64,000 bases of DNA from Halomonas colorata. Lineage in GTDB: Bacteria > Pseudomonadota > Gammaproteobacteria > Pseudomonadales > Halomonadaceae. The stretch is from positions 1 to 64,000 of the forward strand of contig NZ_JABUZA010000017.1 of the NCBI RefSeq assembly GCF_014897985.1, given 5' to 3'. Both the position numbers and the translations under genes were made by a program. Positions 53,855 to 63,792 of the stretch are shown in pieces. Each line of letters starts with the position of its first letter. Within the stretch, counting starts at the first letter, position 1. The notes beneath the pieces are model-generated. The model did not search any database. It was not told the DNA's origin and worked only from the letters and a program-made list of their open reading frames with translations.

Positions 53855-55198
53855 ATGGCGAAGAAGCTCTTCATCAAAACGCACGGCTGCCAAATGAACG
53901 AGTACGACTCCTCCCGTATGGCGGATCTGCTCGGTGAATCTCACCAGCTTGAATTAACCGATAACGAGAAGGAAGCCGACGTTATCCTTCTTAACACCTG
54001 CTCGATTCGTGAGAAGGCGCAGGAGAAGGTGTTTCATCAGTTGGGACGCTGGAAAAAGCTTAAAGATGCCAACCCCGACCTAGTGATTGGCGTAGGCGGC
54101 TGCGTGGCGAGCCAGGAAGGCGAAGCGCTGCGCAAGCGCGCCCCCTTTGTGGATATGATTTTTGGCCCGCAGACGCTGCACCGTGTGCCTTCCATGCTGG
54201 ATGCACGCAGCAATAACCAAATTGCTGCGGTAGACGTAACGTTCCCGGAAATCGAGAAGTTCGATCACCTGCCTCAGCCCAAGTCGGACGGCGCAACGGC
54301 CTTTGTCTCGATCATGGAAGGCTGCTCCAAGTACTGCACCTTCTGTGTGGTGCCCTATACCCGCGGTGAAGAGGTCTCGCGTCCGTTTGAAAAGGTCATG
54401 GATGAAGTTATCCATCTGGCCGATCAAGGGGTGCGCGAAGTCAACCTGCTGGGCCAAAACGTTAACGCCTACCGAGGCGATAACGACGATGGCGATGAAA
54501 TTGATCTTGCTGAACTGATTGCCTGTATCGCCGCTGTGGATGGTATTGACCGCATACGCTTTACCACCTCGCATCCGGTTGAGTTTACCGACAGTCTGGT
54601 TGATGCCTTCGCGGATATCCCCGAGCTTGTCAGCCACCTGCATTTGCCGGTTCAATCAGGCTCTGACCGTATCCTGAGCGCCATGAAACGTGGCCATACG
54701 GCGGAAGAGTACATTGAGAAGATGGAGCGCGTTCGCGCCAACCGTCCGGATATCAGTTTCTCGTCTGACTTTATCATTGGTTTCCCCGGCGAGACCGAGG
54801 AAGACTTTGAAGCCACGATGAACCTGATCCACCGGATTGGTTTTGACCACTCGTTTAGTTTTGTCTACTCGGCGCGCCCAGGCACCCCCGCCTCTGGCCT
54901 GCCCGATGACACGCCGGAAAGCGTCAAAAAGCAGCGTTTGGCGATTCTGCAAGAGCGCATCCTGCAGAATGTGGCCCAGATCAGCCGGCGCATGGTAGGT
55001 ACCACTCAGCGTATTCTGGTCACCGGCTTCTCGCCGAAAGATCCAGGACAACTCTCCGGACGTACCGAGAATAACCGCGTGGTGAACTTCCGTGCGGCCA
55101 ACCCGACCGAGCTGATTGGCTACTTTGTGGATGTCGAAATTACCGAGGCATTCCCCAACTCTCTGCGCGGCGAGCTTGCTTCCCCAGAACGTTACTGA
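53855..55198 (+). CDS. miaB: tRNA-2-methylthio-N6-dimethylallyladenosine synthase MiaB
   Basis: A 447-aa radical-SAM methylthiotransferase modifying A37 of tRNAs reading UNN codons. N-terminal cluster cysteines are in [24 protein letters not shown] and [11 protein letters not shown]; the radical SAM triad is [15 protein letters not shown]; a C-terminal TRAM domain follows. First gene of miaB-phoH-ybeY-corC-lnt. Confidence 0.96.
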   Translation: MAKKLFIKTHGCQMNEYDSSRMADLLGESHQLELTDNEKEADVILLNTCSIREKAQEKVFHQLGRWKKLKDANPDLVIGVGGCVASQEGEALRKRAPFVDMIFGPQTLHRVPSMLDARSNNQIAAVDVTFPEIEKFDHLPQPKSDGATAFVSIMEGCSKYCTFCVVPYTRGEEVSRPFEKVMDEVIHLADQGVREVNLLGQNVNAYRGDNDDGDEIDLAELIACIAAVDGIDRIRFTTSHPVEFTDSLVDAFADIPELVSHLHLPVQSGSDRILSAMKRGHTAEEYIEKMERVRANRPDISFSSDFIIGFPGETEEDFEATMNLIHRIGFDHSFSFVYSARPGTPASGLPDDTPESVKKQRLAILQERILQNVAQISRRMVGTTQRILVTGFSPKDPGQLSGRTENNRVVNFRAANPTELIGYFVDVEITEAFPNSLRGELASPERY

Positions 55199-55285
55199 AC
55201 GCTCTCTTATCTTAGGTAATTGCCCCGACACCCGTCGGGGCAGTAAGCTGAGACCTACATACATCAACTGACGGGTTTCCTACTC

Positions 55286-56365
55286 TTGAGCCAACCATCA
55301 ACTCAGGCCAATCGCATCATTACCCTAAGCCTTGAACCCAATGATCCGCAGCGTCTTGCAAGCCTTTGCGGCCAGCAGGATGAGCACTTGAAGTTGATTG
55401 AAAGCCGACTGGATGTGACATTACGCAACCGGGGCAATGTTTTTCAGCTTGCAGGGCCAGCTAATCGCATCAAGGCAGCGGCGAACGTACTCGAGCACCT
55501 TTATCGTGAAACGGCGGCTGATGAGCTTTCTGCCGATACCGTGCACCTGTTCCTTCAGGAATCTGGCATGGAAGCGCTAGAGGACGAAGAGGATGGTGAA
55601 GGCGGCAGCGATGAAGTGATCATGCGCACCCCGCGCACCATGATCAAACCGCGCGGCCTGAACCAGCAGCGCTATGTGTTAAGTATCCGCGAGCACGATA
55701 TCAACTTCGGTATTGGGCCGGCGGGCACCGGCAAAACCTACCTTGCCGTTGCGGCTGCCGTGGAAGCGCTTAATCAGCAGGAAGTTCGGCGTATTCTGCT
55801 GGTACGCCCAGCGGTTGAAGCGGGTGAAAAACTCGGCTTCCTGCCCGGCGACCTGGCACAAAAGATCGACCCGTACCTGCGCCCGCTGTATGACGCGCTG
55901 TACGAGATGATCGGCTTTGAACAAGTGGCCAAGCTCATTGAGCGTCAGGTGATTGAAATAGCCCCGCTGGCCTATATGCGTGGCCGCACGCTAAACAATT
56001 CGTACATCATTTTGGATGAGAGCCAGAACACCACGCCGGAGCAGATGAAAATGTTCCTGACCCGGATCGGCTTTGGTTCAACGGCGGTGATCACCGGGGA
56101 TATTACCCAGGTCGACTTACCCCGTGGGCAGCGTTCAGGCCTGTCCCAAGTGCTTGACGTATTAAAAGACACCCCGGGAATCGGCGTCACTCACTTTGCC
56201 GCTAAAGACGTGGTACGTCACCCCTTGGTACAGCGCATTATCGAAGCGTACGACGACTTTGAATCGCAGCAGGAAGTCGAAGAGCGTGCCCGTCGCGATG
56301 CACGCCAGCAAGAGCGCGAAGCACGCCTTCAGGCGCAGGAACGCTGGGGAGATACGTCACGTTGA
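55286..56365 (+). CDS. PhoH-like ATPase (YbeZ)
   Basis: A 359-aa PhoH/YbeZ protein with an N-terminal KH-like RNA-binding part (about 12-80) and an ATPase core: Walker [16 protein letters not shown], Walker [17 protein letters not shown] and [18 protein letters not shown]. In E. coli YbeZ associates with the endoribonuclease YbeY, encoded next. Start appears to be TTG at 55286; the next in-frame ATG would remove the KH-like domain. A basic/acidic tail ([17 protein letters not shown]) ends the protein. Its stop overlaps the ybeY start. Confidence 0.9.
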   Translation: MSQPSTQANRIITLSLEPNDPQRLASLCGQQDEHLKLIESRLDVTLRNRGNVFQLAGPANRIKAAANVLEHLYRETAADELSADTVHLFLQESGMEALEDEEDGEGGSDEVIMRTPRTMIKPRGLNQQRYVLSIREHDINFGIGPAGTGKTYLAVAAAVEALNQQEVRRILLVRPAVEAGEKLGFLPGDLAQKIDPYLRPLYDALYEMIGFEQVAKLIERQVIEIAPLAYMRGRTLNNSYIILDESQNTTPEQMKMFLTRIGFGSTAVITGDITQVDLPRGQRSGLSQVLDVLKDTPGIGVTHFAAKDVVRHPLVQRIIEAYDDFESQQEVEERARRDARQQEREARLQAQERWGDTSR

Positions 56366-56826
56366 ACGCTATCGTGATTGATCGCCAAGCCGCGATTGAT
56401 GAGCCGACACTACCTACTCTTGAGCAGCTCACCCACTGGGTGGGCTGCGTGTTTGCGCATCACCCCGATGATGAACGTAAAGAGCTTACCATTCGCTTTG
56501 TCGATGAGCAGGAAAGCCAGGCGCTGAATCGTGACTATCGCGGCAAGGACAAGCCAACCAACGTTTTATCGTTTCCGTTTGAAAATCCGCCCGGCATGAC
56601 GTTACCGCTGCTGGGCGATTTGATCATCTGTCATACGGTGGTGTTAAACGAGGCAGATGAACAGCAAAAGCCGCTGGCCCACCACTATGCTCACATGGTC
56701 GTTCACGGCACGCTGCATTTAATGGGCTATGACCATATTGAAGACCAGGAGGCGGAAGAGATGGAACAGCTTGAGCGTACACTGCTTGCTGAGCTTGAAA
56801 TCCCTGATCCTTATCACGTCGTTTGA
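56362..56826 (+). CDS. ybeY: Endoribonuclease YbeY (rRNA maturation factor)
   Basis: A 154-aa metalloenzyme for 16S rRNA 3'-end maturation and ribosome quality control. The zinc motif H-x3-H-x5-H is in [13 protein letters not shown]; conserved [19 protein letters not shown] precedes it. The best start is TTG at 56362, overlapping the phoH TGA (TTGA), with GGGGAG 10 nt upstream. In operon with phoH. Confidence 0.94.
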   Translation: MNAIVIDRQAAIDEPTLPTLEQLTHWVGCVFAHHPDDERKELTIRFVDEQESQALNRDYRGKDKPTNVLSFPFENPPGMTLPLLGDLIICHTVVLNEADEQQKPLAHHYAHMVVHGTLHLMGYDHIEDQEAEEMEQLERTLLAELEIPDPYHVV

Positions 56827-56957
56827 GCATGAGTCGTAACATTGGCTTACCGCAGCTGGCATAGTGCCCTAAGTCAGTGATAAAACGTTAGCTTGCGATG
56901 TGGCCTTTTTATGCACGCCAAGACAGTTGTCTGCCCCATAAACAAGAGATTTGACGC

Positions 56958-57845
56958 ATGAGCGAAGACCGATCGAGCAACCCTAATCAAAAATCCTGGC
57001 TCGAGAAACTCTTTGGCGCCCTAACCGGAGATAGTGACGAACCCAGTTCACGCGATGAGCTGTTGACGTTTTTACGCCACACTGCAGGGAAGTTGAAGCT
57101 AGATCAGGACGCCATCATGATTATCGAGGGCGCGCTTGAGATTAGCGATCAGCAGGTCCGCGAGGTCCTGATTCCCCGTTCCCAGGTCTCCGCGATTACC
57201 CTGGATCAAACCAGCGACGGCTATTTGCCGCTTATTCAGGAAACCGGTCACTCCCGTTACCCGGTGATCGGCGAGAACCTGGACGATATAAAAGGCATTC
57301 TGCTGGTTAAAGACCTGCTACCGCTACTTTCGCAAACCCAGGAGAGCCGTGACGCTTTCAAGCTTGAAGACATCCTCCGACCGGCCATGTTCATCCCCGA
57401 GTCCAAGCGTCTGAACAGCCTGTTGAAAGAGTTTCGTGACACCCATAACCATATGGCGATTGTGGTGGACGAATACGGCGGTACGGCAGGCATTATCACC
57501 ATCGAAGATATCCTCGAGCAGATCGTGGGTGATATTGAAGATGAGCACGACACCGACGAAGAAGACGATATCCGCACGCTTGAAAACGGTCACTTTGCCA
57601 TTCGCGCCCTCACCCCCATCGAAGATTTTAATGATCGCTTCGGCACCGAATTTTCCGATGACGAGTTCGATACGGTTGGCGGCCTGGTCATGCAGCAGTT
57701 TGGTCACTTGCCCGGCCGCGGTGAACATACCCGCTTTGGCGGCTGGCGTTTCGTTATCCTGAATGCCGATAACCGACGCATTCGTTTGCTGGAAGCCTAC
57801 CGCGATAACAACACCGAGAGTACCGACGAGCAAGACGCTGATTAA
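56958..57845 (+). CDS. corC: CorC/YbeX family protein (CBS-domain, divalent-cation related)
   Basis: A 295-aa cytoplasmic protein with two CBS domains (about 67-185: VLIPRSQVSAITLDQTSDGYLPLIQETGHSRYPVIGENLDDIKGILLVKDLL; MAIVVDEYGGTAGIITIEDILEQIVGDIEDEHD) and a C-terminal CorC_HlyC domain (about 200-280). Linked to Mg/Co efflux and, in recent E. coli work, ribosome maturation (YbeX). It lies between ybeY and lnt, the conserved order. Confidence 0.93.
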   Translation: MSEDRSSNPNQKSWLEKLFGALTGDSDEPSSRDELLTFLRHTAGKLKLDQDAIMIIEGALEISDQQVREVLIPRSQVSAITLDQTSDGYLPLIQETGHSRYPVIGENLDDIKGILLVKDLLPLLSQTQESRDAFKLEDILRPAMFIPESKRLNSLLKEFRDTHNHMAIVVDEYGGTAGIITIEDILEQIVGDIEDEHDTDEEDDIRTLENGHFAIRALTPIEDFNDRFGTEFSDDEFDTVGGLVMQQFGHLPGRGEHTRFGGWRFVILNADNRRIRLLEAYRDNNTESTDEQDAD

Positions 57846-57896
57846 CACGTTGCTCGCCTACAGACTTATCAAATGATTAGCCGATAGGACATCACC

Positions 57897-59369
57897 ATGG
57901 GGCCGACGCCCATTTTTATGCTGCAACTGCTATTCGCCCTCGTGGCGGGCGGCTTTACCACGCTGACGGCCTCACCGTTTGAATTATGGTGGCTTGGTCC
58001 GATCGCGATCGCGTTGCTTTACATGGGTCTACATACCCTAACGCCCGCCCAGGCAGCGCTTAAAGGCTGGTTGTATGGCGTGGCGCTTTTCGCAAGCGGC
58101 ACGTCCTGGGTATATGTTTCTATCCATGACTATGGCTACACCGGCGTACCGCTGGCGGTCTTTTTGACAGCCCTGTTTGTGGGTGTGTTAGCGCTTTTTT
58201 ATGCGGGTATCTTCTGGCTTTATCGACGCTTTTTTACGCCCAAACTGGCGTTGCTTACCTTTGCAGGCATTTGGGTATTAGGCGAAGTGCTGCGCACGTA
58301 TCTGTTTACGGGCTTTCCCTGGCTGCTGTTGGGCTCAGGCTATGTCGACTCGCCGCTGGCCAGCTGGGCCCCCATCGGTGGTGTGTACCTGCTCTCGCTG
58401 CTGGTGATGCTTAGCGGCACGCTCGCCGCTGAAGCCGTACTACGCCGCCAATGGTGGGCGCTCGCGCCACTTGCGGCTATCTGGCTTATTCCCCTGGCAC
58501 TTCCTCAACAGTGGGCGACCCCCGCCGAGACGCCCACCCGCGTCGCCCTGCTTCAAGGCAACCTGCCCCAGCTTTTAAAGTGGACGCCCGAAGGCCAGCG
58601 CACCGCCGCCAACACGTATAGCCGCTTGACCGCTGAAGTGGCCGATGAGGTGGATATCGTGATCTGGCCGGAAACGGCGCTGCCCATGATGGAAGCCCAG
58701 GCACGCCCGGTTTTGGAGCGCGTGCAGTCCAACCTGCCGCCAGGTGTTGCGCTGGTCACGGGGATCGTTCAGCTGGATGAGGCCAACCGCTACTATAATG
58801 GAGTGATTGGCGTCGGCAGTGTTGAAGGCAGCTATCAAAAAGAGCACTTAGTGCCGTTTGGCGAATACCTGCCCCTGGAAAGCGTGCTGCGCGGTGCTAT
58901 CGACTTTTTTGACCTGCCGATGTCAAGCTTTACCAAAGGCGCTTCTGAGCAGACGCCAATGCTTGCGGCAGGCGTAAGCCTGGGTAATGCGATTTGCTAT
59001 GAAATCATCTATCCGCAGCTTGTCGCCCGCCGCGCTCAAGAAAGCGATGTGCTGCTTACCGTTTCCAATGACACCTGGTTTGGCGCCTCAATCGGCCCTC
59101 ATCAGCACTTGCAGATGGCAAGGCTTAGAGCACTGGAAAACGGCCGCTATGTGATACGTGCGACCAGCAACGGCATTACCGCCATTATTGATGCCCACGG
59201 AGAGATCGTGGCACGTGCTCCGCAGTTTGAAACGACAGCGCTGGTAGGCGAATTTTATGCGATGGAAGGTCTCACGCCGTTCACCCGTACCGGCAGCTGG
59301 CCTACTTGGTTACTAGCAGCGCTTATGCTACTTCCCGGCCTTCGCTTGACACGTTGTCGCAGTAAGTAG
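57897..59369 (+). CDS. lnt: Apolipoprotein N-acyltransferase
   Basis: A 490-aa inner-membrane enzyme that adds the third acyl chain to lipoproteins. About six to seven N-terminal membrane helices (1-210), then a periplasmic nitrilase-like domain. Catalytic Glu is in IWPETALPM, Lys in SYQKEHLVPFGEYLPLE, Cys in GNAICYEIIYP. AGGA precedes the ATG; ATG at 57918 (Met8) is an alternative. Works on the lipoproteins encoded here (LolB, TPR protein). Confidence 0.95.
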   Translation: MGPTPIFMLQLLFALVAGGFTTLTASPFELWWLGPIAIALLYMGLHTLTPAQAALKGWLYGVALFASGTSWVYVSIHDYGYTGVPLAVFLTALFVGVLALFYAGIFWLYRRFFTPKLALLTFAGIWVLGEVLRTYLFTGFPWLLLGSGYVDSPLASWAPIGGVYLLSLLVMLSGTLAAEAVLRRQWWALAPLAAIWLIPLALPQQWATPAETPTRVALLQGNLPQLLKWTPEGQRTAANTYSRLTAEVADEVDIVIWPETALPMMEAQARPVLERVQSNLPPGVALVTGIVQLDEANRYYNGVIGVGSVEGSYQKEHLVPFGEYLPLESVLRGAIDFFDLPMSSFTKGASEQTPMLAAGVSLGNAICYEIIYPQLVARRAQESDVLLTVSNDTWFGASIGPHQHLQMARLRALENGRYVIRATSNGITAIIDAHGEIVARAPQFETTALVGEFYAMEGLTPFTRTGSWPTWLLAALMLLPGLRLTRCRSK

Positions 59370-59441
59370 GCGGGCGCCATCGAGTAGCGCTACAATACGG
59401 CTCTTTTAACGCATTTATTCAGGCTGACAGAGGGTAACGCC

Positions 59442-59780
59442 ATGCTTAAATCTCGGCCTTTTCTACTGCTTGTCGTGCTTCCGCTGGCGCTGATCGTCGT
59501 TCTAGGAGTCGCTATTTTTGGTGGTCAGGCCATGTCTGACAGCAACGTTGGCAGCGATATTCAACATGCTCTGGCCAAAGAGCTTGATACGTCCAATGAG
59601 ATCGAGCTTTCCCAGCTACAAGAAGTACAGTACGGCTATGGCATCTGTGGCTTATACCGCACCGCGTCCTCCGAAAACGGCTATGCTTCCTTCTTTTACG
59701 ATAAAGACAGCGACAAAGTTGAGCTAGATATTAACTCTCGACTGTACAAGTCGCGCTGTGGCCTTTCATCGGTTTGCTAA
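59442..59780 (+). CDS. Small hypothetical membrane-anchored protein
   Basis: A 112-aa protein: N-terminal membrane helix (about 7-29, LLLVVLPLALIVVLGVAIF), then a soluble domain with YGYGICGLYR, a FFYDKDSDKVELD segment, and CGLSSVC at the end (three cysteines). Probably periplasmic and disulfide-bonded. No family recognised. Follows lnt by 72 bp and is followed by a strong terminator. Confidence 0.6.
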   Translation: MLKSRPFLLLVVLPLALIVVLGVAIFGGQAMSDSNVGSDIQHALAKELDTSNEIELSQLQEVQYGYGICGLYRTASSENGYASFFYDKDSDKVELDINSRLYKSRCGLSSVC

Positions 59781-59836
59781 ACCAGCTTACTCAGCCTGCT
59801 TCAGCCTGCTATTAGCCATTAAAGATGTTCGTATGA

Positions 59837-59873
59837 AAAAGGGGGCGACTGATATTCAGTCGCCCCCTTTTGT
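59837..59873. terminator. Bidirectional terminator
   Basis: AAAAGGGGGCGACTGA and TCAGTCGCCCCCTTTT form a 16-bp stem with a TAT loop, between the small membrane protein (+) and SCO1 (-) genes. A- and T-runs serve both strands. Confidence 0.92.
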
Positions 59874-59899
59874 GATCGCCAGTAGCTCTCTAAATAGCC

Positions 59900-60478
59900 T
59901 TAACCTTGGGCCACCAAACGTTTGATATCGGCTTCAACGTCGTTTACTGGATGGCTATCGCGCACCAAGAACTGCGCTTGGCCTTCCCGGTCAAAGGCAA
60001 AAACGGCACTGGAGTGGGTTACCAGATAATCGCCGTTTTCATTCTCTTCGCCATACTCGTAAGCCACCCGATAGCGGTTGGTGACGGCATCGATAGCCGC
60101 TTTATCACCGCTTAAACCGACGAACTCAGGCCCAAAAGCATCCGTATAACGTTTTAATACCTCAGGTGTATCGCGGGCAGGGTCGACCGAGATAAACAGC
60201 ACCTGGATCTCATCGCGCGTTTCATCATCAAGTTTTCTTATCGCATCGCCCAGTCTTGCAAGGGTAATCGGGCAAACATCGGGGCAGTAGGTATAGCCGA
60301 AATAGACGAGCGTCGGTTTACCCAGATACTCCTCGGCCTGCACGCTGTCACCGTTTTCATCCACCAGTACAAAATCCAGCGGTGGCATGATATCTGCGAC
60401 ATCCGTGGTGCGCCAACTTTGATCACTGCAGCCTACCAGCAGCAGCGCAGCTAGCGTTGCAAGCAACACCTTGTACAT
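59900..60478 (-). CDS. SCO1/SenC family copper chaperone
   Basis: A 192-aa lipoprotein for Cu(A) insertion into cytochrome c oxidase. N-terminus has a lipobox LLVG-C. The thioredoxin-like domain has the CxxxC copper site in GYTYCPDVCPITLARLG and the third ligand His in YLVTHSSAVFAFD. Start at 60478 (TAGGA upstream) is preferred over 60496. It lies 23 bp after the PCu(A)C gene. Confidence 0.9.
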   Translation of the reverse strand: MYKVLLATLAALLLVGCSDQSWRTTDVADIMPPLDFVLVDENGDSVQAEEYLGKPTLVYFGYTYCPDVCPITLARLGDAIRKLDDETRDEIQVLFISVDPARDTPEVLKRYTDAFGPEFVGLSGDKAAIDAVTNRYRVAYEYGEENENGDYLVTHSSAVFAFDREGQAQFLVRDSHPVNDVEADIKRLVAQG

Positions 60479-60501
60479 GCGTAATCGTCCTATCATTGCT
60501 T

Positions 60502-60969
60502 TTACAGAGATGCCGGGGAGACAACATTGAAGGTCACGGGCAAGCGCTGCTCATCGCTAAAGGTAAGCACCACTTCCACCTCGTCACCTTCGTTTAAAGG
60601 CGCTACGCGGCGCATAAACATTAAATGCTGCCCCTTGGGCGCAAATTCGATACGCTCATCAGGACCGATATCCAGTGATTCAAAGGCGTGCATGTGCGCC
60701 ATGCCGTTATGCTCGGAGCTTATATGCATTTCAACACTTTCAAAGGCCGGGCTTTCCGCCCCCACCAACGTCACACCTTCATCACCAGTATTATGCAACT
60801 CAAAATAGCCAGCCCCCGGGGTGTTGCCGGGCAATAGACTCAGCCGCGCGTTGGTGACGTCTAGTGATTGCGCCTGGGCAACGCCTGCGGTTAATAACAG
60901 CGCGCACGTCGTGAATGCTAATTGGCGGCAGGTTCGCTTGATCATCGTTTTGTGCATTAGGTACGCCAT
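60502..60969 (-). CDS. Periplasmic copper chaperone PCu(A)C
   Basis: A 155-aa exported protein. After a signal peptide (ending GVAQA) the DUF461/PCu(A)C copper site is visible: MHISSEHNGMAHMH with downstream GQHLMFM, i.e. the H/M-rich pattern that binds Cu(I). It hands copper to cytochrome oxidase together with the SCO1 protein encoded next. I place the start at 60969 (MAYLMHK...); 60957 or 60945 are possible. Confidence 0.85.
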   Translation of the reverse strand: MAYLMHKTMIKRTCRQLAFTTCALLLTAGVAQAQSLDVTNARLSLLPGNTPGAGYFELHNTGDEGVTLVGAESPAFESVEMHISSEHNGMAHMHAFESLDIGPDERIEFAPKGQHLMFMRRVAPLNEGDEVEVVLTFSDEQRLPVTFNVVSPASL

Positions 60970-61198
60970 ATCAACTCTCGTTAGGGGGAATGTAATGATG
61001 CAGGCGCGCGCATAGCTCAATCGTAAAGCCAGCCTGTGGCGTGCACCCGGTATTAATCGTAGGCCTACCATAGCTCTATTACGTGCTTCTACAAACCACC
61101 TGCGACATTATGTCAACCGCTGGGGGCAATCCCTCATGCCGCTCTTGGGTACCGCCCCTTCATTTTACCTATTACGTTTTTATAAATACCTGAAAACC

Positions 61199-61230
61199 AC
61201 AAAGCCCTGAACAACAATTCAGGGCTTTGT
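61199..61230 (-). terminator. Terminator after phaC
   Basis: ACAAAGCCCTGAA (61199-61211) and TTCAGGGCTTTGT (61218-61230) form a 13-bp stem with a CAACAA loop; on the minus strand it is followed by GTGGTTTT. Apart from this and the PCu(A)C start region, 60970-61269 holds nothing I recognise. Confidence 0.75.
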
Positions 61231-61269
61231 ACGTTCAAGACATGCATTTTAAACGGTGTTGATCCAGGA

Positions 61270-63114
61270 TCAGGAAAGCTCACCGGATAACTGAGAAATG
61301 GTGACCTTTACATAGCGCCCCGGCGCAGGCTCAATGACGCTGAGCTTGCCCTCGCCAGGCTTGCGTGCCGACACCATTTTTTGGCTATCCGCATAGCCAT
61401 TCTGGGTCATCCATGCCTGCCAGTGTGGCCACCAGGACCCTTCGTTGAACGTGGCTTGCTCCAGCCACTCCTCGTGGGATTCTGGCAGCGCGTCGTTACT
61501 CCAGTAGCCATACTTGTTCTTCTGGGGCGGGTTAACGATCCCCGCGATATGCCCTGAACCACCGAGTACAAAGGTAACGGGTCCCTTCGGCAAAAGTGCT
61601 CCGTAATACGTGCTGTTCCACTTAGCGATATGATCTTCTTTGGTGGAAACAAAATAGCTCGGCGTCGAGACTTTACGCAGGTCGATTTTCACCCCGTCTA
61701 ACTCAATGCCACCCGGCTGTACCAAACGGTTCTCAAGGTACATATGGCGTAAATACCAGGCATGGGTCGTTGCCGGTAGATTGGTACCATCGGTATTCCA
61801 GTGCAGAAGATCAAAGGCGGCGGGCATCTCACCTTTCAGGTAGTTATTGATATAAAACGACCAGAAAAGATCATTTTCACGCAGTAGGTTAAAGGTATAG
61901 GCCATGGAGCGGCCATCCAGATAACCTTTGAGCTTCATGCTCTGCTCTAGCCCTTTCACAACGCCTTCATTAAGAAATACGCCAATATCGCCAGGGTCAC
62001 GGAAGTCCTGCAGGGTGGCCATATAGGTTACCGATTTTACTTTGCGCCCCTGGCGTGTACTCGTAAGGTAGGCAACCGTCGAGGCGGTCAGCGTGCCTCC
62101 CACACAGTAACTTACCAGGTTAACCGACTTCTCTCCGCAGGCCTGCTCGATCGCACCGATAGCGCTAATCGGCCCCATCTGCATATAGTCGGCCCAGGTA
62201 ATATCACGCTGCTCAGAATCAGGATTGCGCCACGAGATCAAAAATACCGTATGGCCTTGATCGACCATCCATTTAACCATGGAGTTGTCTTGGCGCAGGT
62301 CCAGGATGTAATACTTGTTGATCCATGGCGGTACGATAAGCAGGGGCGTTTTAAAGGTTTTCTCGGTAGTGGGAGTGTACTGAATAAGCTGGATGAGCTC
62401 ATTTTCATAAACCACCGCACCGGGAGTAACGGCAATATTTTCACCGATATCAAACGCGTCGCGCTCGGTCATGCACACGTTAATGCCTTCGGCGGAGTTG
62501 GCCAGGTCTTCACGTAGCCGGGCCAGGCCTTCTACCAGGTTTTGTCCGCGCGTTTCCAACGTTCGCCGCACCACTTCCGGATTAGTGGAAACGAAATTGG
62601 TCGGTGACATGGCGCTGACTAACTGGCGGGCATAGAACTCAAGATTGCGCTTTTGTGTGCTATCCATGCCGTCAAGGCGCTCAATTAACTCCTCCACCAT
62701 CTGAGAAAACAGCAGGTACTGCTGCATAATAGCCGTGTAGTGAGGGTCGCTGGTCCAGGCTTCATCTTTAAAGCGACGATCGCTTTTGGAAGGGGTGATA
62801 ACCGGTGCTACCTGCTCGCCCGAGAAAGCACGCATACTCTGTTGCCAAAGAAGCCACTGATCTTGCAGCAGGCGCGTCTGGGTTTGCCAGAGCAAGGTCG
62901 GGTTATTCATTAATGACTGCGCGCCCGCTTCGAAACTTTTGCGCATATCATCCTGTATCGAATCGGCGGCTTCGCTAGGCGCTATTCGCGCGAGCAGATC
63001 CTGCATCAGGCCCTGATACTGCCCGCCCATCTCTTGGAGCTGCGCATGCCATGCCTCAATATCCTCTTGGGACATGCCCTGTGGCGCCATATTGTCTGAT
63101 GTCCACCTTTGCAT
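61270..63114 (-). CDS. phaC: Poly(3-hydroxyalkanoate) synthase, class I
   Basis: A 614-aa alpha/beta-hydrolase-fold enzyme polymerising hydroxyacyl-CoA into PHA granules. PhaC box VSYCVGGTLTAS with Cys337, Asp in VSTKEDHIAKW, His in GGSGHIAGIVNPPQK. The N-terminal half (about 1-230) is typical PhaC_N, with extra Gln/Asp-rich start. GGGGAG precedes the ATG. It lies downstream of the phasin gene with a hairpin between. Confidence 0.95.
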   Translation of the reverse strand: MQRWTSDNMAPQGMSQEDIEAWHAQLQEMGGQYQGLMQDLLARIAPSEAADSIQDDMRKSFEAGAQSLMNNPTLLWQTQTRLLQDQWLLWQQSMRAFSGEQVAPVITPSKSDRRFKDEAWTSDPHYTAIMQQYLLFSQMVEELIERLDGMDSTQKRNLEFYARQLVSAMSPTNFVSTNPEVVRRTLETRGQNLVEGLARLREDLANSAEGINVCMTERDAFDIGENIAVTPGAVVYENELIQLIQYTPTTEKTFKTPLLIVPPWINKYYILDLRQDNSMVKWMVDQGHTVFLISWRNPDSEQRDITWADYMQMGPISAIGAIEQACGEKSVNLVSYCVGGTLTASTVAYLTSTRQGRKVKSVTYMATLQDFRDPGDIGVFLNEGVVKGLEQSMKLKGYLDGRSMAYTFNLLRENDLFWSFYINNYLKGEMPAAFDLLHWNTDGTNLPATTHAWYLRHMYLENRLVQPGGIELDGVKIDLRKVSTPSYFVSTKEDHIAKWNSTYYGALLPKGPVTFVLGGSGHIAGIVNPPQKNKYGYWSNDALPESHEEWLEQATFNEGSWWPHWQAWMTQNGYADSQKMVSARKPGEGKLSVIEPAPGRYVKVTISQLSGELS

Positions 63115-63160
63115 ATTGACTCCCCCTACTCGCAGGCGCCATCACGCCTAACGGCATCGA

Positions 63161-63189
63161 CATAAAAATACGGCGCCATCAGGCGCCGT
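63161..63189 (-). terminator. Hairpin between phasin and phaC
   Basis: Perfect 8-bp stem ACGGCGCC (63170-63177) / GGCGCCGT (63182-63189) with ATCA loop; on the minus strand it is followed by TATTTTTATG. It likely acts as an attenuator giving more phasin than synthase. Confidence 0.65.
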
Positions 63190-63204
63190 GAGCCAATCAA
63201 CGTT

Positions 63205-63615
63205 TTATTTTTTACGTGAAGATTGGCTGGATGCAGTACCCGGCTTTTCGCCTTGGGCCGCTGAAGTTGCCTGCTCAGTCATTTTTTGACCAGCATCGCT
63301 AAACAGCTTTTCCATTTCAGATTTGAACTGAAGGCTCATTTCGCTCATGGCGCGAGCGTCTTCCTGCATCTGCTGCGAAATCTCATTCATCATTTCGGCT
63401 TGCTGAGTACCGAAATCGCGCAGGCTTTCCGCATCCTGAATGTTCGTGGCGCTACGAATGCGCTCTGTTCCCATCTGGCTATAGCGTTTCATCGCTTCCA
63501 GCTGGTATTGGGTCATTTTTTCCATGTTGTTGAGCATCAGCGAGTTGATCTTGCGCATCGGCTCAAACATTTGGCGGGTTTGGGCGTTAAAGGCGTCCGT
63601 CATCTTGTCTTGCAT
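63205..63615 (-). CDS. Phasin family protein
   Basis: A 136-aa amphipathic, helical granule-coat protein (TDAFNAQTRQMFEPMRKINSLMLNNMEKMTQYQLEAMKRY, then NIQDAESLRDFGTQQAEMMNEISQQMQED) matching the PHA phasin pattern, with a C-terminal Ser/Ala/Lys tail. Start at 63615 with AGGAG upstream; the longer frame to 63708 lacks family similarity. First of the phasin-phaC pair. Confidence 0.88.
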   Translation of the reverse strand: MQDKMTDAFNAQTRQMFEPMRKINSLMLNNMEKMTQYQLEAMKRYSQMGTERIRSATNIQDAESLRDFGTQQAEMMNEISQQMQEDARAMSEMSLQFKSEMEKLFSDAGQKMTEQATSAAQGEKPGTASSQSSRKK

Positions 63616-63792
63616 GGTGTCTGCTCCTATTGCGTTACTAAGGTGAGCCCGAAGGCCCTTATGAACGTAATGTGCTGCACTGTATGTTATATTTTTGTTG
63701 CACTGCAAAAAAAGAGTAAGCGCTAGTATGGTGCATTACAATAACACTTAGATGACGGCCGTGATTTTTTGGCCGTTACGCACCCTGCCGCG

